Translations under genes and position numbers: made by a program | The notes under the pieces: generated by a model | Seen by the model: only the letters and a program-made list of their open reading frames with translations | Database searches by the model: none | Told to the model about the DNA's origin: nothing | From: Candidatus Saccharibacteria bacterium UBA6209 | Lineage (GTDB): Bacteria > Patescibacteriota > Saccharimonadia > Saccharimonadales > Saccharimonadaceae | NCBI GenBank assembly: GCA_905370345.1 | Contig: CAJPKE010000009.1 | Coordinates: 1 to 25,856 of the forward strand | DNA: 25,856 bases | Direction of reading: 5' to 3' | Shown here: in pieces, positions 7,237 to 14,507 of the stretch | How the letters are laid out: each line of letters begins with the position of its first letter | Position numbering within the stretch: position 1 is the stretch's first letter

Positions 7237-8499
7237 TTAAATCTTTAACAACCTATTTACTTTTTCAATTAAACTATTACCGTCTTGACTACCGATAATT
7301 GTATCATATCCAACTCGCAACAAGCCCATTGCAGTTACAAATGTGTGATCGCTAATATCTCCGGTTTCGTCAACTATCCCTGTAATATCACTTGGATTGA
7401 TATATTGAACTACTGGCTTCTTAGTAAAAGGCAGGTCTTCTGGCCAGCGTCGAGTTTTTAGAGCTTCAGTAATTTTCTGCAAGCTCGATCCGCCGCCACA
7501 CAGTAAAATTCTATTCGGCAAATAATCGACATTATCAAAATCGCTCAGCGCCAATTCAACGCCTGATAGCCAAACTTCCAAAGTCTTATCGATCGCCGCG
7601 TCAACTTTTTTCTTTACACTAGGTTTCAAATTCTCATTATCAATATTCAGCTTCAACTTTTCTGCATCTTTGAAGCTTAAATCCAGGTCAGCCGCAATAG
7701 TTCTAGTGAAACTTCGTCCACCAATACCAAACATCTTCGTGCCTTCGACTCCGCCGTCATTAACAACTGCAATATCTGTCGTGCCACCACCAATGTCCGC
7801 TAGAATCGCCGTGAAATTGCTATCTGTATCCGATCCCAAAACGCTCCTACTCACCGCAAATGGCTCGGCAGCCACAGCCACCAAATCTAGCGCAAGCTCG
7901 TCCGCAACCTTCTCCAGCGCGCCGATATGAACCATCGGAGCAAACGCCGTGTAAATCTGCACAGCCACATCTCGCCCCTGAAAACTAATCGGATTCGAAA
8001 CTTTATAGCCATCAATATGAATACTCACCAGCGCCGAATTGACTAATTTCACCTCAACATCTTCATTGCCAGTTTCCAGCGCAATTTGAGCCTGAGCCTT
8101 TCCCTGGGCTCGCTCCTGGACTTTCTCAATAATGAACTCCATCTCGGCAATGTCTAATGGCTTATTCGGCTGCGGCCTGCGATAGCGGATAGTATTCGTA
8201 ACGCCCTTAACTAATTCGCCCGCGATGCCAATAACAACCCGCTTTCCCTGAACGCCAGCTTGATCCTCAGCTTCAGACAGAGCCTCTTCGCAATTCGCCA
8301 CAACACCAGCAATATCAGCAATCGCACCGCTATGCATATCGCCCATTTCCTGCTGCTTTCGACCAACACCAATAATCTTCAGCTCGTCGTCTTTAACTTC
8401 GGCGATCAACGCCTTAACCACCTCCGTACCAATATCTAAGCTAACCAATAGTTCGCGACTATCTTTATCAGACTTCTTTAACATGTCTTTCAATGCCAT
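7237..8499 (-). CDS. FtsA/PilM-like actin-fold ATPase
   Basis: This is an actin-superfamily ATPase, probably a cytoplasmic membrane-associated scaffold. The phosphate-1 loop is LDIGTEVVKALIAEV (21-35), phosphate-2 is DIGGGTTDIAVV (235-246), and the adenosine motif is ILLCGGGSSL (331-340). An inserted subdomain about residues 85-190 (VVIGIAG, SHS2-like region, 'ISFQGRDVAVQIYTAF') matches FtsA-type proteins. The last residues, SLIEKVNRLLKI, could be an amphipathic membrane-targeting helix as in FtsA. I give no gene symbol because FtsA and the pilus protein PilM share this fold. The adjacent bitopic protein favours a PilM-like partnership and the nearby mltG favours a wall role. The ATG at 8499 lies nine bases after TATAAT, so the mRNA is nearly leaderless. 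First gene of a four-gene operon. Confidence 0.85.
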   Translation of the reverse strand: MALKDMLKKSDKDSRELLVSLDIGTEVVKALIAEVKDDELKIIGVGRKQQEMGDMHSGAIADIAGVVANCEEALSEAEDQAGVQGKRVVIGIAGELVKGVTNTIRYRRPQPNKPLDIAEMEFIIEKVQERAQGKAQAQIALETGNEDVEVKLVNSALVSIHIDGYKVSNPISFQGRDVAVQIYTAFAPMVHIGALEKVADELALDLVAVAAEPFAVSRSVLGSDTDSNFTAILADIGGGTTDIAVVNDGGVEGTKMFGIGGRSFTRTIAADLDLSFKDAEKLKLNIDNENLKPSVKKKVDAAIDKTLEVWLSGVELALSDFDNVDYLPNRILLCGGGSSLQKITEALKTRRWPEDLPFTKKPVVQYINPSDITGIVDETGDISDHTFVTAMGLLRVGYDTIIGSQDGNSLIEKVNRLLKI

Positions 8500-8508
8500 A
8501 TAAGAAAT

Positions 8509-8537
8509 ATTATATAACGCTTGTGATTTTAGAGCAA
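8509..8537 (-). promoter_or_regulatory. Promoter of the ftsA-like operon
   Basis: TTGCTC (8537-8532), exactly 17 bases, then TATAAT (8514-8509). Nine bases separate the -10 from the ATG at 8499, leaving at most two or three leader nucleotides. There is no TGN extension here, and the recognisable -35 compensates. It lies between alaS and the operon, with no terminator visible. Confidence 0.7.
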
Positions 8538-8548
8538 CAGTTAATTAT

Positions 8549-10432
8549 CTATCTTAAAACAGCCTTGATTCGACGAATTCCAGCCGAACTAGATTCTTCT
8601 TTGGTGATTTTGAATCGCTTGCCATCTTCAGACAAAACTCCAGTGTGTTCGACGTGTGGGCCGCCGCAAACTTCAAAGCTAACGATATTATCATCTTTAC
8701 CAATAGAATAAACCTTAACTTCGTCGCCGTAACGCTCGCCGAACGCGCCAATTGCGCCCATACTCAATGCCTCATCGGTCGGATATACAGCAAAACTAAC
8801 TGGCAAATCTTCATCAATCCAAGCGTTAACTTGATCTTCGACCGCCTGTTTTTCTTCTGGTGTCAATTTGTCGTGATTAAAATCAAAACGCAATCGATCA
8901 GCAGTAATATTGCTTCCGTGCTGCTGTAAATCTGGCGCATTCAAAACCTTACGTAACGCCGCGCCCAACAAATGCGTCGCCGTGTGATATTTCAGATGAA
9001 TAGAGTCATGACCTTCCAGGCCGCCGCTAAATTGTCCCTTGCGAGCCGTCTTAGAGCGCTGTCGTTGTTCATTCATTTTCGCGGTAAATTCCTCGCGCCA
9101 ATTGTCCGAAAGCTTAATTCCTTGTTTATATGCCTCTTCCGTACTGAGTTCCACTGGAAAACCGAAGGTGTCATACAAAGTGAACAATTCTTCACCAGTC
9201 AAACCATCGTCAATATAGCGCTGCATTTGTCGCAAGCCTTTTCTCAAAGTCTGGCGAAAAGCTTTTTCCTCCTTAACGAGGACAGCAATTATATTGTCGC
9301 GATTATCCTTCACCTCTGGAAAATCAGCCTCGTACAAATCAGCAATCGTCGGCACAACTTCTTGCAGGAAATTCTGCTCGATGCCCAAATCAAAACTATA
9401 ACGAATTGCCCGACGAAGCAGACGACGCATCACATAGCCCTGTTCTTTATTACTTGGCACACACCCATCAACCGCCATAAACGCCGCAGCCCTTAAATGA
9501 TCAGCAATCACTCGCATACTTTCGGTATGTGAAGCGTAATCCTTGCCGCTCAGATCTTGTAGTTTTTCAATAATCGGCCAAAGCAAGCTAATCTTAAAGA
9601 CGTCAGGATTATTATTTACTGCAGCCGCGATTCGCTCAAGTCCAGATCCATGGTCAATATTTGGCTTATCAAGTGGCTCAAATTGCCCCTCAGCAACTTT
9701 TTTATATGCCATAAATACGTTATTGCCAATCTCCATGAATCGACCGCAATCACAGTTCGGATGACAATTTTCACCAAATTTTGGATCATGCTCAATGAAA
9801 TCAAACTCATAAAACATCTCACTATCCGGACCACACGGATCACCAACCGGAGTAGTTTCTGGGCCACCATTACGACTCCACCAGTTTTTACTGCCGTCAT
9901 AAAAGAAAATTCTTTCACCTGGATTTACGCCACGCGCCGCGCCCTGCTCTTCGCTGCCGATGTCCGCCATTTTTGCATCAATGCCTTTTTCTGCAAACTT
10001 TTTCTGCCACAATTTAGCCGCTTCAACATCTTTCTCGATATTATATTCCGGCGCACCAATAAAACACGTTACATACAATCTCTGCGGATCAAGACCAATT
10101 TCCTCAGTCAAAAACGTCCACATCCAGCCAATTTGCTCTTCCTTAAAATAGTCGCCCAAACTCCAGTTTCCAAGCATCTCAAAAAACGTTGTATGACGAT
10201 TGTCGCCAATGTCGTCGATGTCCTGCGCTCGCAAACACGTTTGAGAATCGGCAATTCTTTTGCCTTTGGGATGCGCCTCACCAAGCAAGTACGGAATCAT
10301 CGGCTGCATTCCGGCGCCCGTAAATAAAGTCGTCGGATCATTAGTTAAAATCAACGGCGCACGCTCAACAACGGCGTGACCCTGTTTTTTATAAAATTCA
10401 AGATATTTACTACGTATTTTTTGGGCATTCAT
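8549..10432 (-). CDS. alaS: Alanyl-tRNA synthetase, short form lacking C-Ala
   Basis: It charges tRNA-Ala. The class II catalytic core (about 1-240 from the chosen start) includes TGAGMQPMIPYL, NRHTTFFEMLGNWSLGDYF and DHGSGLERIA. The tRNA-recognition region contains MRRLLRRAIRYSFDLG, and the editing domain follows. The editing zinc ligands are intact: HTATH in KYHTATHLLGAAL and Cys/His in VCGGPHVEHTG. The protein ends just after the editing domain (SSSAGIRRIKAVLR), so at 627 residues it lacks the coiled-coil and C-Ala domain present in the roughly 875-residue E. coli enzyme. I chose the ATG at 10432. The upstream in-frame ATG at 10462 would put the -10 box inside the coding region, and the ten extra residues do not look like AlaRS. 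A short cysteine-bearing insert (ENCHPNCDCGRF) sits in the core. Single-gene unit. Confidence 0.95.
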   Translation of the reverse strand: MNAQKIRSKYLEFYKKQGHAVVERAPLILTNDPTTLFTGAGMQPMIPYLLGEAHPKGKRIADSQTCLRAQDIDDIGDNRHTTFFEMLGNWSLGDYFKEEQIGWMWTFLTEEIGLDPQRLYVTCFIGAPEYNIEKDVEAAKLWQKKFAEKGIDAKMADIGSEEQGAARGVNPGERIFFYDGSKNWWSRNGGPETTPVGDPCGPDSEMFYEFDFIEHDPKFGENCHPNCDCGRFMEIGNNVFMAYKKVAEGQFEPLDKPNIDHGSGLERIAAAVNNNPDVFKISLLWPIIEKLQDLSGKDYASHTESMRVIADHLRAAAFMAVDGCVPSNKEQGYVMRRLLRRAIRYSFDLGIEQNFLQEVVPTIADLYEADFPEVKDNRDNIIAVLVKEEKAFRQTLRKGLRQMQRYIDDGLTGEELFTLYDTFGFPVELSTEEAYKQGIKLSDNWREEFTAKMNEQRQRSKTARKGQFSGGLEGHDSIHLKYHTATHLLGAALRKVLNAPDLQQHGSNITADRLRFDFNHDKLTPEEKQAVEDQVNAWIDEDLPVSFAVYPTDEALSMGAIGAFGERYGDEVKVYSIGKDDNIVSFEVCGGPHVEHTGVLSEDGKRFKITKEESSSAGIRRIKAVLR

Positions 10433-10439
10433 GAGTGTA

Positions 10440-10448
10440 ATTATACCA
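10440..10448 (-). promoter_or_regulatory. Extended -10 promoter of alaS, leaderless start
   Basis: TGG-TATAAT on the minus strand, seven bases (TACACTC), then the ATG at 10432, so initiation would fall on the start codon. The box follows directly on the T-rich tail of the rpsP terminator. This also argues against translation from the ATG at 10462. Confidence 0.75.
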
Positions 10449-10450
10449 TA

Positions 10451-10477
10451 AAATAACCCCACCTTACAGATGGGGTT
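10451..10477 (-). terminator. Intrinsic terminator of rpsP
   Basis: Minus strand: AACCCCA pairs perfectly with TGGGGTT (7 bp, 9-base loop), followed by ATTTTAT. It lies about 30 bases past the rpsP stop and abuts the alaS promoter. The T-run is short, so some read-through into alaS is likely. Confidence 0.75.
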
Positions 10478-10505
10478 TATAGATCAAATCACCAATCTTA
10501 ATAGA

Positions 10506-10853
10506 TTATTCAGCTACTTCTTCAGCTGGCTCTTCTTTTGGTTGATTCTTGCGAAGCTTTTCTGGATTACGGATGGATTTATGTTTGTCAGCGGAAACTT
10601 CCTTAACCCACTTTGGCAACTTAACGCCAGCTTCTTTCAATAACTTAACTACGCGTGGTGTTGGCTGTGCGCCATTGTCCAAATATTTCTGAGCCAATTC
10701 AACTTGGATATTTGATTCTTTAGTGTGTGGGTTGTAGCTACCGACATAAGCGACTACACGACCGCTTGATGGATGACGATGTGCTTCTTGTACCGCCAAG
10801 CGATATACTGGATAACCTTTGCGACCCAAACGTTGCAAACGAATTGCTAGCAT
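10506..10853 (-). CDS. rpsP: 30S ribosomal protein S16
   Basis: S16 is a small-subunit assembly protein. The 115 residues begin MLAIRLQRLGRKGYPVYRL and carry the diagnostic segments SSGRVVAYVGSYNP and YLDNGAQPTPRVVKLLKEAG. About 30 C-terminal residues beyond the core form a charged tail ending in KEEPAEEVAE, a usual place for length variation. The ATG has a conventional Shine-Dalgarno (AAAGGAAG) about 10 bases upstream, so unlike its leaderless neighbour alaS it has a true leader. The usual partners rimM and trmD are not in this window. It stands alone between mnmA and alaS. Confidence 0.97.
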   Translation of the reverse strand: MLAIRLQRLGRKGYPVYRLAVQEAHRHPSSGRVVAYVGSYNPHTKESNIQVELAQKYLDNGAQPTPRVVKLLKEAGVKLPKWVKEVSADKHKSIRNPEKLRKNQPKEEPAEEVAE

Positions 10854-10929
10854 AAAATTAATTCTTCCTTTAACTCTACGTTTTATTATTCCTTACTCTA
10901 GAACAGTTTACACTATTTTTCCTATAACG

Positions 10930-11982
10930 TCAATCTGTTTTCACGATTCCGCCGCCCAAACATTCATCGCCGTCATATATTACCGCAGATTGGCCCGCAG
11001 CTACGGCACGCTCCGAAGCAGAAAGACTTACAATATCTCCGTCAATTTTCGCGTCAAATAAAGTGCCTCGATGACGCAACCGAACCTGTACATTCTTATC
11101 TTTATGCGGTGCTTGATTAATCCAATGAATATCCGCCAGCCCAAGTTCTTTTCGCCACAGATTATCATTATCAATCGAGCGCGACACGTAAACCTCATTT
11201 TTCTCCATATCCTTGCCGACGACATAGTACGGCAATCCGCCACCGACATTCAGACCATGACGCTGACCGAGTGTATAAAAAATTGCGCCGTCATGTTTAC
11301 CGACGACAGATCCCGTCTGCTGATCAATAATATTTCCCGGCGCAGTTTTAACATATTCCGACAAAAACTCGCGAATTCCAACTTGCCCGACAAAACAAAT
11401 TCCCATCGATTCCTTTTTACTAGCCGTCCACAAACCACGCTCTTTCGCCATTTCACGAACTTCCGCTTTAGTGAAATCGCCCAACGGAAATATGGTTTTT
11501 GACAAAGCCTCCGAAGTCACTCGATATAAGAAGTAGGTTTGGTCTTTATTATCATCACGAGCGCGTAACAATTTAGCCGACGAAGACGATTCATGAGCAA
11601 CGCGCGCATAATGCCCTGTCGCGATATAATCCGCTCCAGCCGCCAACGAAGCCTCTAAAAATATCTTAAACTTCACTTCTTGATTACACATAATATCTGG
11701 GTTTGGTGTGCGGCCCGATTGATATTCGCGAATCATGTAATCGACAACGTTTTGCTTATATTCTTTCTGGAAATCAAAAACTCGAAAATCAATACCCAAA
11801 CCAACCGCCACACGCTTGGCGTCAGCAACATCTTCCGCCCACGGACAATGCATTCCAGGAAGATCTTCCGACCAGTTTTTCATATAAACACCCGTTACAT
11901 CGTAACCCTGCTCAACCAAAAGTGCTGCGGCCACAGAGGAATCCACGCCGCCCGACATTCCAACAAAAACTTTCTTACTCAT
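10930..11982 (-). CDS. mnmA: tRNA-specific 2-thiouridylase MnmA
   Basis: MnmA adenylates and thiolates U34 in tRNA-Lys, -Glu and -Gln. The PP-loop SGGVDSS is at 10-16. NPDIMCNQEVKF provides catalytic C99 and ESMGICFVG provides C196, the pair that relays persulfide sulfur. YTLGQRHGLNVGGG (236-249) and the C-terminal beta-barrel ending in GECLGGGIV-type sequence complete the family pattern, and the 350-residue length is normal. It overlaps the DUF218 gene by the four bases ATGA and is the third gene of a unit headed by a cysteine desulfurase, the expected sulfur donor. No Tus-type intermediate carrier is visible here, so direct transfer from the desulfurase is plausible but inferred. Confidence 0.96.
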   Translation of the reverse strand: MSKKVFVGMSGGVDSSVAAALLVEQGYDVTGVYMKNWSEDLPGMHCPWAEDVADAKRVAVGLGIDFRVFDFQKEYKQNVVDYMIREYQSGRTPNPDIMCNQEVKFKIFLEASLAAGADYIATGHYARVAHESSSSAKLLRARDDNKDQTYFLYRVTSEALSKTIFPLGDFTKAEVREMAKERGLWTASKKESMGICFVGQVGIREFLSEYVKTAPGNIIDQQTGSVVGKHDGAIFYTLGQRHGLNVGGGLPYYVVGKDMEKNEVYVSRSIDNDNLWRKELGLADIHWINQAPHKDKNVQVRLRHRGTLFDAKIDGDIVSLSASERAVAAGQSAVIYDGDECLGGGIVKTD

Positions 11983-12575
11983 CTAGACAACCCCATAGCA
12001 AATAGCCCAATTCTCATTAATTCACCCATTGCTAGCCACCAGCCCCACGGCGTTAACCACCACAATGAACTCCAGTTTTTATCAGAAGCAACTGGATGGC
12101 TTCGAACTTTCACATCGTCAAATTGCGCTGAAAATTCAAGCTGGGCGCGACGCATATGATAACCACTTGTCACCAAAATCACATCTTCAATTTTTCGCGA
12201 ATCGACAATTTTCTTCACTTCAGTGGCGTTTTGTCTGGTTGTTTCGGAAGACTCGTCCATAACAATGGCTTTCTCAGGAACACCACTGTTAATCGCTCGC
12301 TGGTACATAGCCTTAGCGTTAGATGGACCAGTTTTATCGGCCGCCGCGCCCGACACAACAATCAACGGCGCCCAACCTTCTTTATATAATTTAATAGCCT
12401 CGTCAGTTCGCGCATTCGTATCACCACCGCTGACAACAACTATCGCATCAGCCTTACGACAATCGCCCTCGCCCACGCTTTGGCATTTCCCCAAATCATT
12501 CGGCGACAAATATGCGCTAAGTCCAAAAATCACCAAAGCAGCAAAAATAATCAAGCCAACTAGTTTATGGATCAT
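11979..12575 (-). CDS. DUF218 (YdcF/SanA-like) membrane protein
   Basis: A 198-residue DUF218 protein. Residues about 5-22 form an N-terminal membrane segment that anchors the rest outside the membrane. The conserved core is visible: ADAIVVVSGGDTNARTDEAI (about 43-62), then PLIVVSGAA, ESSETTRQNATEV (about 108-120) and VILVTSGYHMRRAQLEF (about 133-149). A Trp-rich C-terminal stretch follows. The family includes E. coli SanA, linked to envelope barrier function, but its biochemical activity is poorly defined. It overlaps the desulfurase stop and the mnmA start, each by an ATGA. Despite this coupling I see no direct link to sulfur metabolism. Confidence 0.88.
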   Translation of the reverse strand: MIHKLVGLIIFAALVIFGLSAYLSPNDLGKCQSVGEGDCRKADAIVVVSGGDTNARTDEAIKLYKEGWAPLIVVSGAAADKTGPSNAKAMYQRAINSGVPEKAIVMDESSETTRQNATEVKKIVDSRKIEDVILVTSGYHMRRAQLEFSAQFDDVKVRSHPVASDKNWSSLWWLTPWGWWLAMGELMRIGLFAMGLSR

Positions 12576-13729
12576 CGACGAGTCCTCTTCATTTCCGCTT
12601 GCACAGCCTCAATGATAAATTCGCCAGCTCGCTTTATGTTCTCATCATTGTTCAACTTGCCTAAGGTAAGCCTTAGACTTCCGTCAATCTCTGATTCGCT
12701 CAGACCAACACTCGCCAGCACATGAGAACGCGTTCCAGAATTAGCCGCGCAAGCACTGCCCGTAGCCACTAGAACTCCACGAGATTCTAATAAAAACACC
12801 AATCTTTCGGCATCAATTCCAGAAAATGATATATTCAAAAAACTCATCAAACTTTTTTTCATATCTGACGATATCAACATCTCAGGAAAAGTCTGTCTCA
12901 AATCTTTTACCAAATTTTCTCGTAGTTTTCGCAGTCGCTTCACTTCAGCAGAACGTCGTTTTTGTGCTAATTCCAAAGCAGTCGCAAAACCAACCACGCC
13001 AGCAACGTTTTCAGTTCCACTGCGCAGACCCAATTCTTGACCGCCACCAAAAATATTAGCTTTCAGCGTAACACCAGGTCGCACCCACAATAAACCAACT
13101 TGCTTTGGACCGTAAACTTTCGCTGCAGATAATGTCAATAAATCAACGCCCAGCCTTTTAATTTTCACATCAATTAAAGCCGCCGCCTGCGAAGCATCAG
13201 TATGAAAAATCAACGGTAAATATTCATCATTTTCTCGGCGCCTGAGCCGCTCGGCTTTTACAATTTCCGCAATTTCTTCAATTGGCTGGATATAGCCCAG
13301 CTCGTGGTTTACTAGCGCAACACTAACAAATCCAACATCTGGAGTTAACATTTTTTTAACCACGTTCGGGCCTATTCGTCCATTTTTCATTGGCGGAATT
13401 AGCTTCACTTCCGAACGCGCTTTTGCGGAATTAATCACCGAATCATGCTCAATTGCCGAAATTAAACTTACGCCATTTGCCGCATTGAACGCCAAATTGA
13501 CAGACTCAGTTGCCCCAGCTGTCATTATCAATTCATCAGCCATCACACCCAAGCAGCGCGCCAGCCGAGCCTTCGCGTCTTGATATTCACGCTTTGTAAA
13601 TATTGCTGGAGCGTACGGACTAGACGGATTGAAAAACTTTTCAGAAAAATATGGCAACATCGCCTCAATCACCAACGGATCCATTGGCGTGGCAGCAGCA
13701 TGATCAAGATAGATATAGTCTTTATTCAC
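12572..13729 (-). CDS. Cysteine desulfurase (NifS/IscS family)
   Basis: A PLP enzyme that takes sulfur from cysteine as a protein persulfide. MNKDYIYLDHAAATPMDP opens the fold. EHDSV supplies the PLP-stacking His (H95), FHTDASQ supplies D178 and Q181, and the Schiff-base Lys is K204 in SAAKVYGPKQVG. The persulfide Cys is C327 in GSACAANSG, on the long loop typical of IscS-type enzymes. RSGTENVAGVVGFA is also diagnostic. One oddity is that the residue before the Lys, His in most relatives (SxHK), is Ala. The start is GTG at 13729, six bases after a TATAAT, so probably leaderless. No iscU or sufU scaffold is nearby. The coupled mnmA two genes downstream points to tRNA thiolation as at least one role. 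Confidence 0.93.
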   Translation of the reverse strand: MNKDYIYLDHAAATPMDPLVIEAMLPYFSEKFFNPSSPYAPAIFTKREYQDAKARLARCLGVMADELIMTAGATESVNLAFNAANGVSLISAIEHDSVINSAKARSEVKLIPPMKNGRIGPNVVKKMLTPDVGFVSVALVNHELGYIQPIEEIAEIVKAERLRRRENDEYLPLIFHTDASQAAALIDVKIKRLGVDLLTLSAAKVYGPKQVGLLWVRPGVTLKANIFGGGQELGLRSGTENVAGVVGFATALELAQKRRSAEVKRLRKLRENLVKDLRQTFPEMLISSDMKKSLMSFLNISFSGIDAERLVFLLESRGVLVATGSACAANSGTRSHVLASVGLSESEIDGSLRLTLGKLNNDENIKRAGEFIIEAVQAEMKRTRR

Positions 13730-13735
13730 TTTTTT

Positions 13736-13744
13736 ATTATATCA
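13736..13744 (-). promoter_or_regulatory. Extended -10 promoter of the desulfurase-mnmA unit, leaderless GTG
   Basis: TGA-TATAAT on the minus strand, six As, then GTG at 13729. The TGA of the extended -10 is itself the stop codon of the upstream 145-residue gene (13744-13742). Read-through from the upstream operon remains possible because no terminator is present. Confidence 0.7.
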
Positions 13745-14179
13745 AAGCGGCCGACCGGTTTGCGGATCTTTCTTATATAATTGCCGAGAAACTCGCTCGT
13801 AATATTCCTTAGTTGCCAAGACAAAATTCTGAAGCTCATCGCCCTCCAAGTAACTATAGCGATAATTCGGCTGGATCTTTAAGATTCCCTTTGCCTGAAC
13901 TTCATAACGCGTCGTCAATTCTTGCCGGCCACCCTTACCATCAGCAACTTCTTCATACCAAATCCAGGTATCTTTATCTAGATTAAAAAACTCTCGTCGC
14001 GCAACATACGCCGGCTTCTCGCCAAAAATCGTTGCGCCAATTTCACTTTCCAATTGGATTAGCTCGCGCTCGGTAAACTTCTTTAATGGACGATCTTTTT
14101 TACGGAATTTCAATAAAGACACCGCGTCGCTATCATCCGCAAAAACCAAACTTCGTACTTTTTTCAAAAACCTAGTCAC
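13742..14179 (-). CDS. Hypothetical protein, 145 aa
   Basis: I do not recognise this family. It is a soluble-looking basic protein with no membrane segment or signal peptide. A Lys/Arg-rich start (MTRFLKKVRSL) is followed by KFRKKDRPLKKFTERELIQLESEIGA, in which the acidic ERELIQLES looks helical. A likely beta-rich section follows (EFFNLDKDTWIWYEEV, TTRYEVQAKGILKIQPNYRY) and then a C-terminal helix (FVLATKEYYERVSRQLYKK). The start is GTG with an excellent Shine-Dalgarno (AAGGAG, seven to eight bases upstream). The GTGA overlap with the stop of the preceding gene shows translational coupling. It lies at the end of the metG-tatD transcript, and nothing indicates a function. Confidence 0.75.
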   Translation of the reverse strand: MTRFLKKVRSLVFADDSDAVSLLKFRKKDRPLKKFTERELIQLESEIGATIFGEKPAYVARREFFNLDKDTWIWYEEVADGKGGRQELTTRYEVQAKGILKIQPNYRYSYLEGDELQNFVLATKEYYERVSRQLYKKDPQTGRPL

Positions 14180-14496
14180 TTACAACTCTCCTTGGTTTTG
14201 TCTTCACGGAAGAGTTGGAGTGAATTGCCAATTGCCTGCACAGTTTCAAGCGGACTGTTGTTAATGTAGTCAAGACTTTTTCCATAGCCACCAAGTGCTT
14301 GATTACAAAAATCAACCGCCCCATTATCAGCAGAGTCCATCTTGGAAGTGTCTTCAATATCAATCGCAGTCTTTCCCAATTCAGGGCTTACTTTAGAATT
14401 GTCACCGCGCTGCTCGGCGTCAGAAAAAATAGCGGCAAGTTTTTCGCGAGCTTCAATTTCAGGTGTTTTTGTAACACATTCCGGCGTACTATTCAT
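14176..14496 (-). CDS. Hypothetical protein, 106 aa
   Basis: No family recognised. I chose the ATG at 14496 because GGAG lies just upstream, though closer than ideal. A TTG at 14511, overlapping the tatD stop as TTGA, would add five residues. The protein is hydrophilic and acidic, with a helical-looking segment (PEIEAREKLAAIFSDAEQRG), a likely disordered middle (NSKVSPELGKTAIDIEDTSK), and a helix-rich end (DFCNQALGGYGKSLDYINN). It has three cysteines and no membrane segment or signal peptide. It is coupled to the next gene by a GTGA overlap, so the two unknown proteins may act together, but this is only suggested by arrangement. Confidence 0.65.
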   Translation of the reverse strand: MNSTPECVTKTPEIEAREKLAAIFSDAEQRGDNSKVSPELGKTAIDIEDTSKMDSADNGAVDFCNQALGGYGKSLDYINNSPLETVQAIGNSLQLFREDKTKESCK

Positions 14497-14507
14497 TTTC
14501 TCCACTT

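Noticed and set aside
8972..10327. Long plus-strand open frames of 174 and 225 codons opposite alaS
   Set aside because: They are antisense to a complete, strongly conserved alaS, have no recognisable protein features, and no promoter or ribosome site was evident. They are shadow frames.
10433..10462. Ten-residue N-terminal extension of AlaRS from the ATG at 10462
   Set aside because: The segment contains the -10 box and terminator tail, and AlaRS similarity begins at the ATG at 10432.
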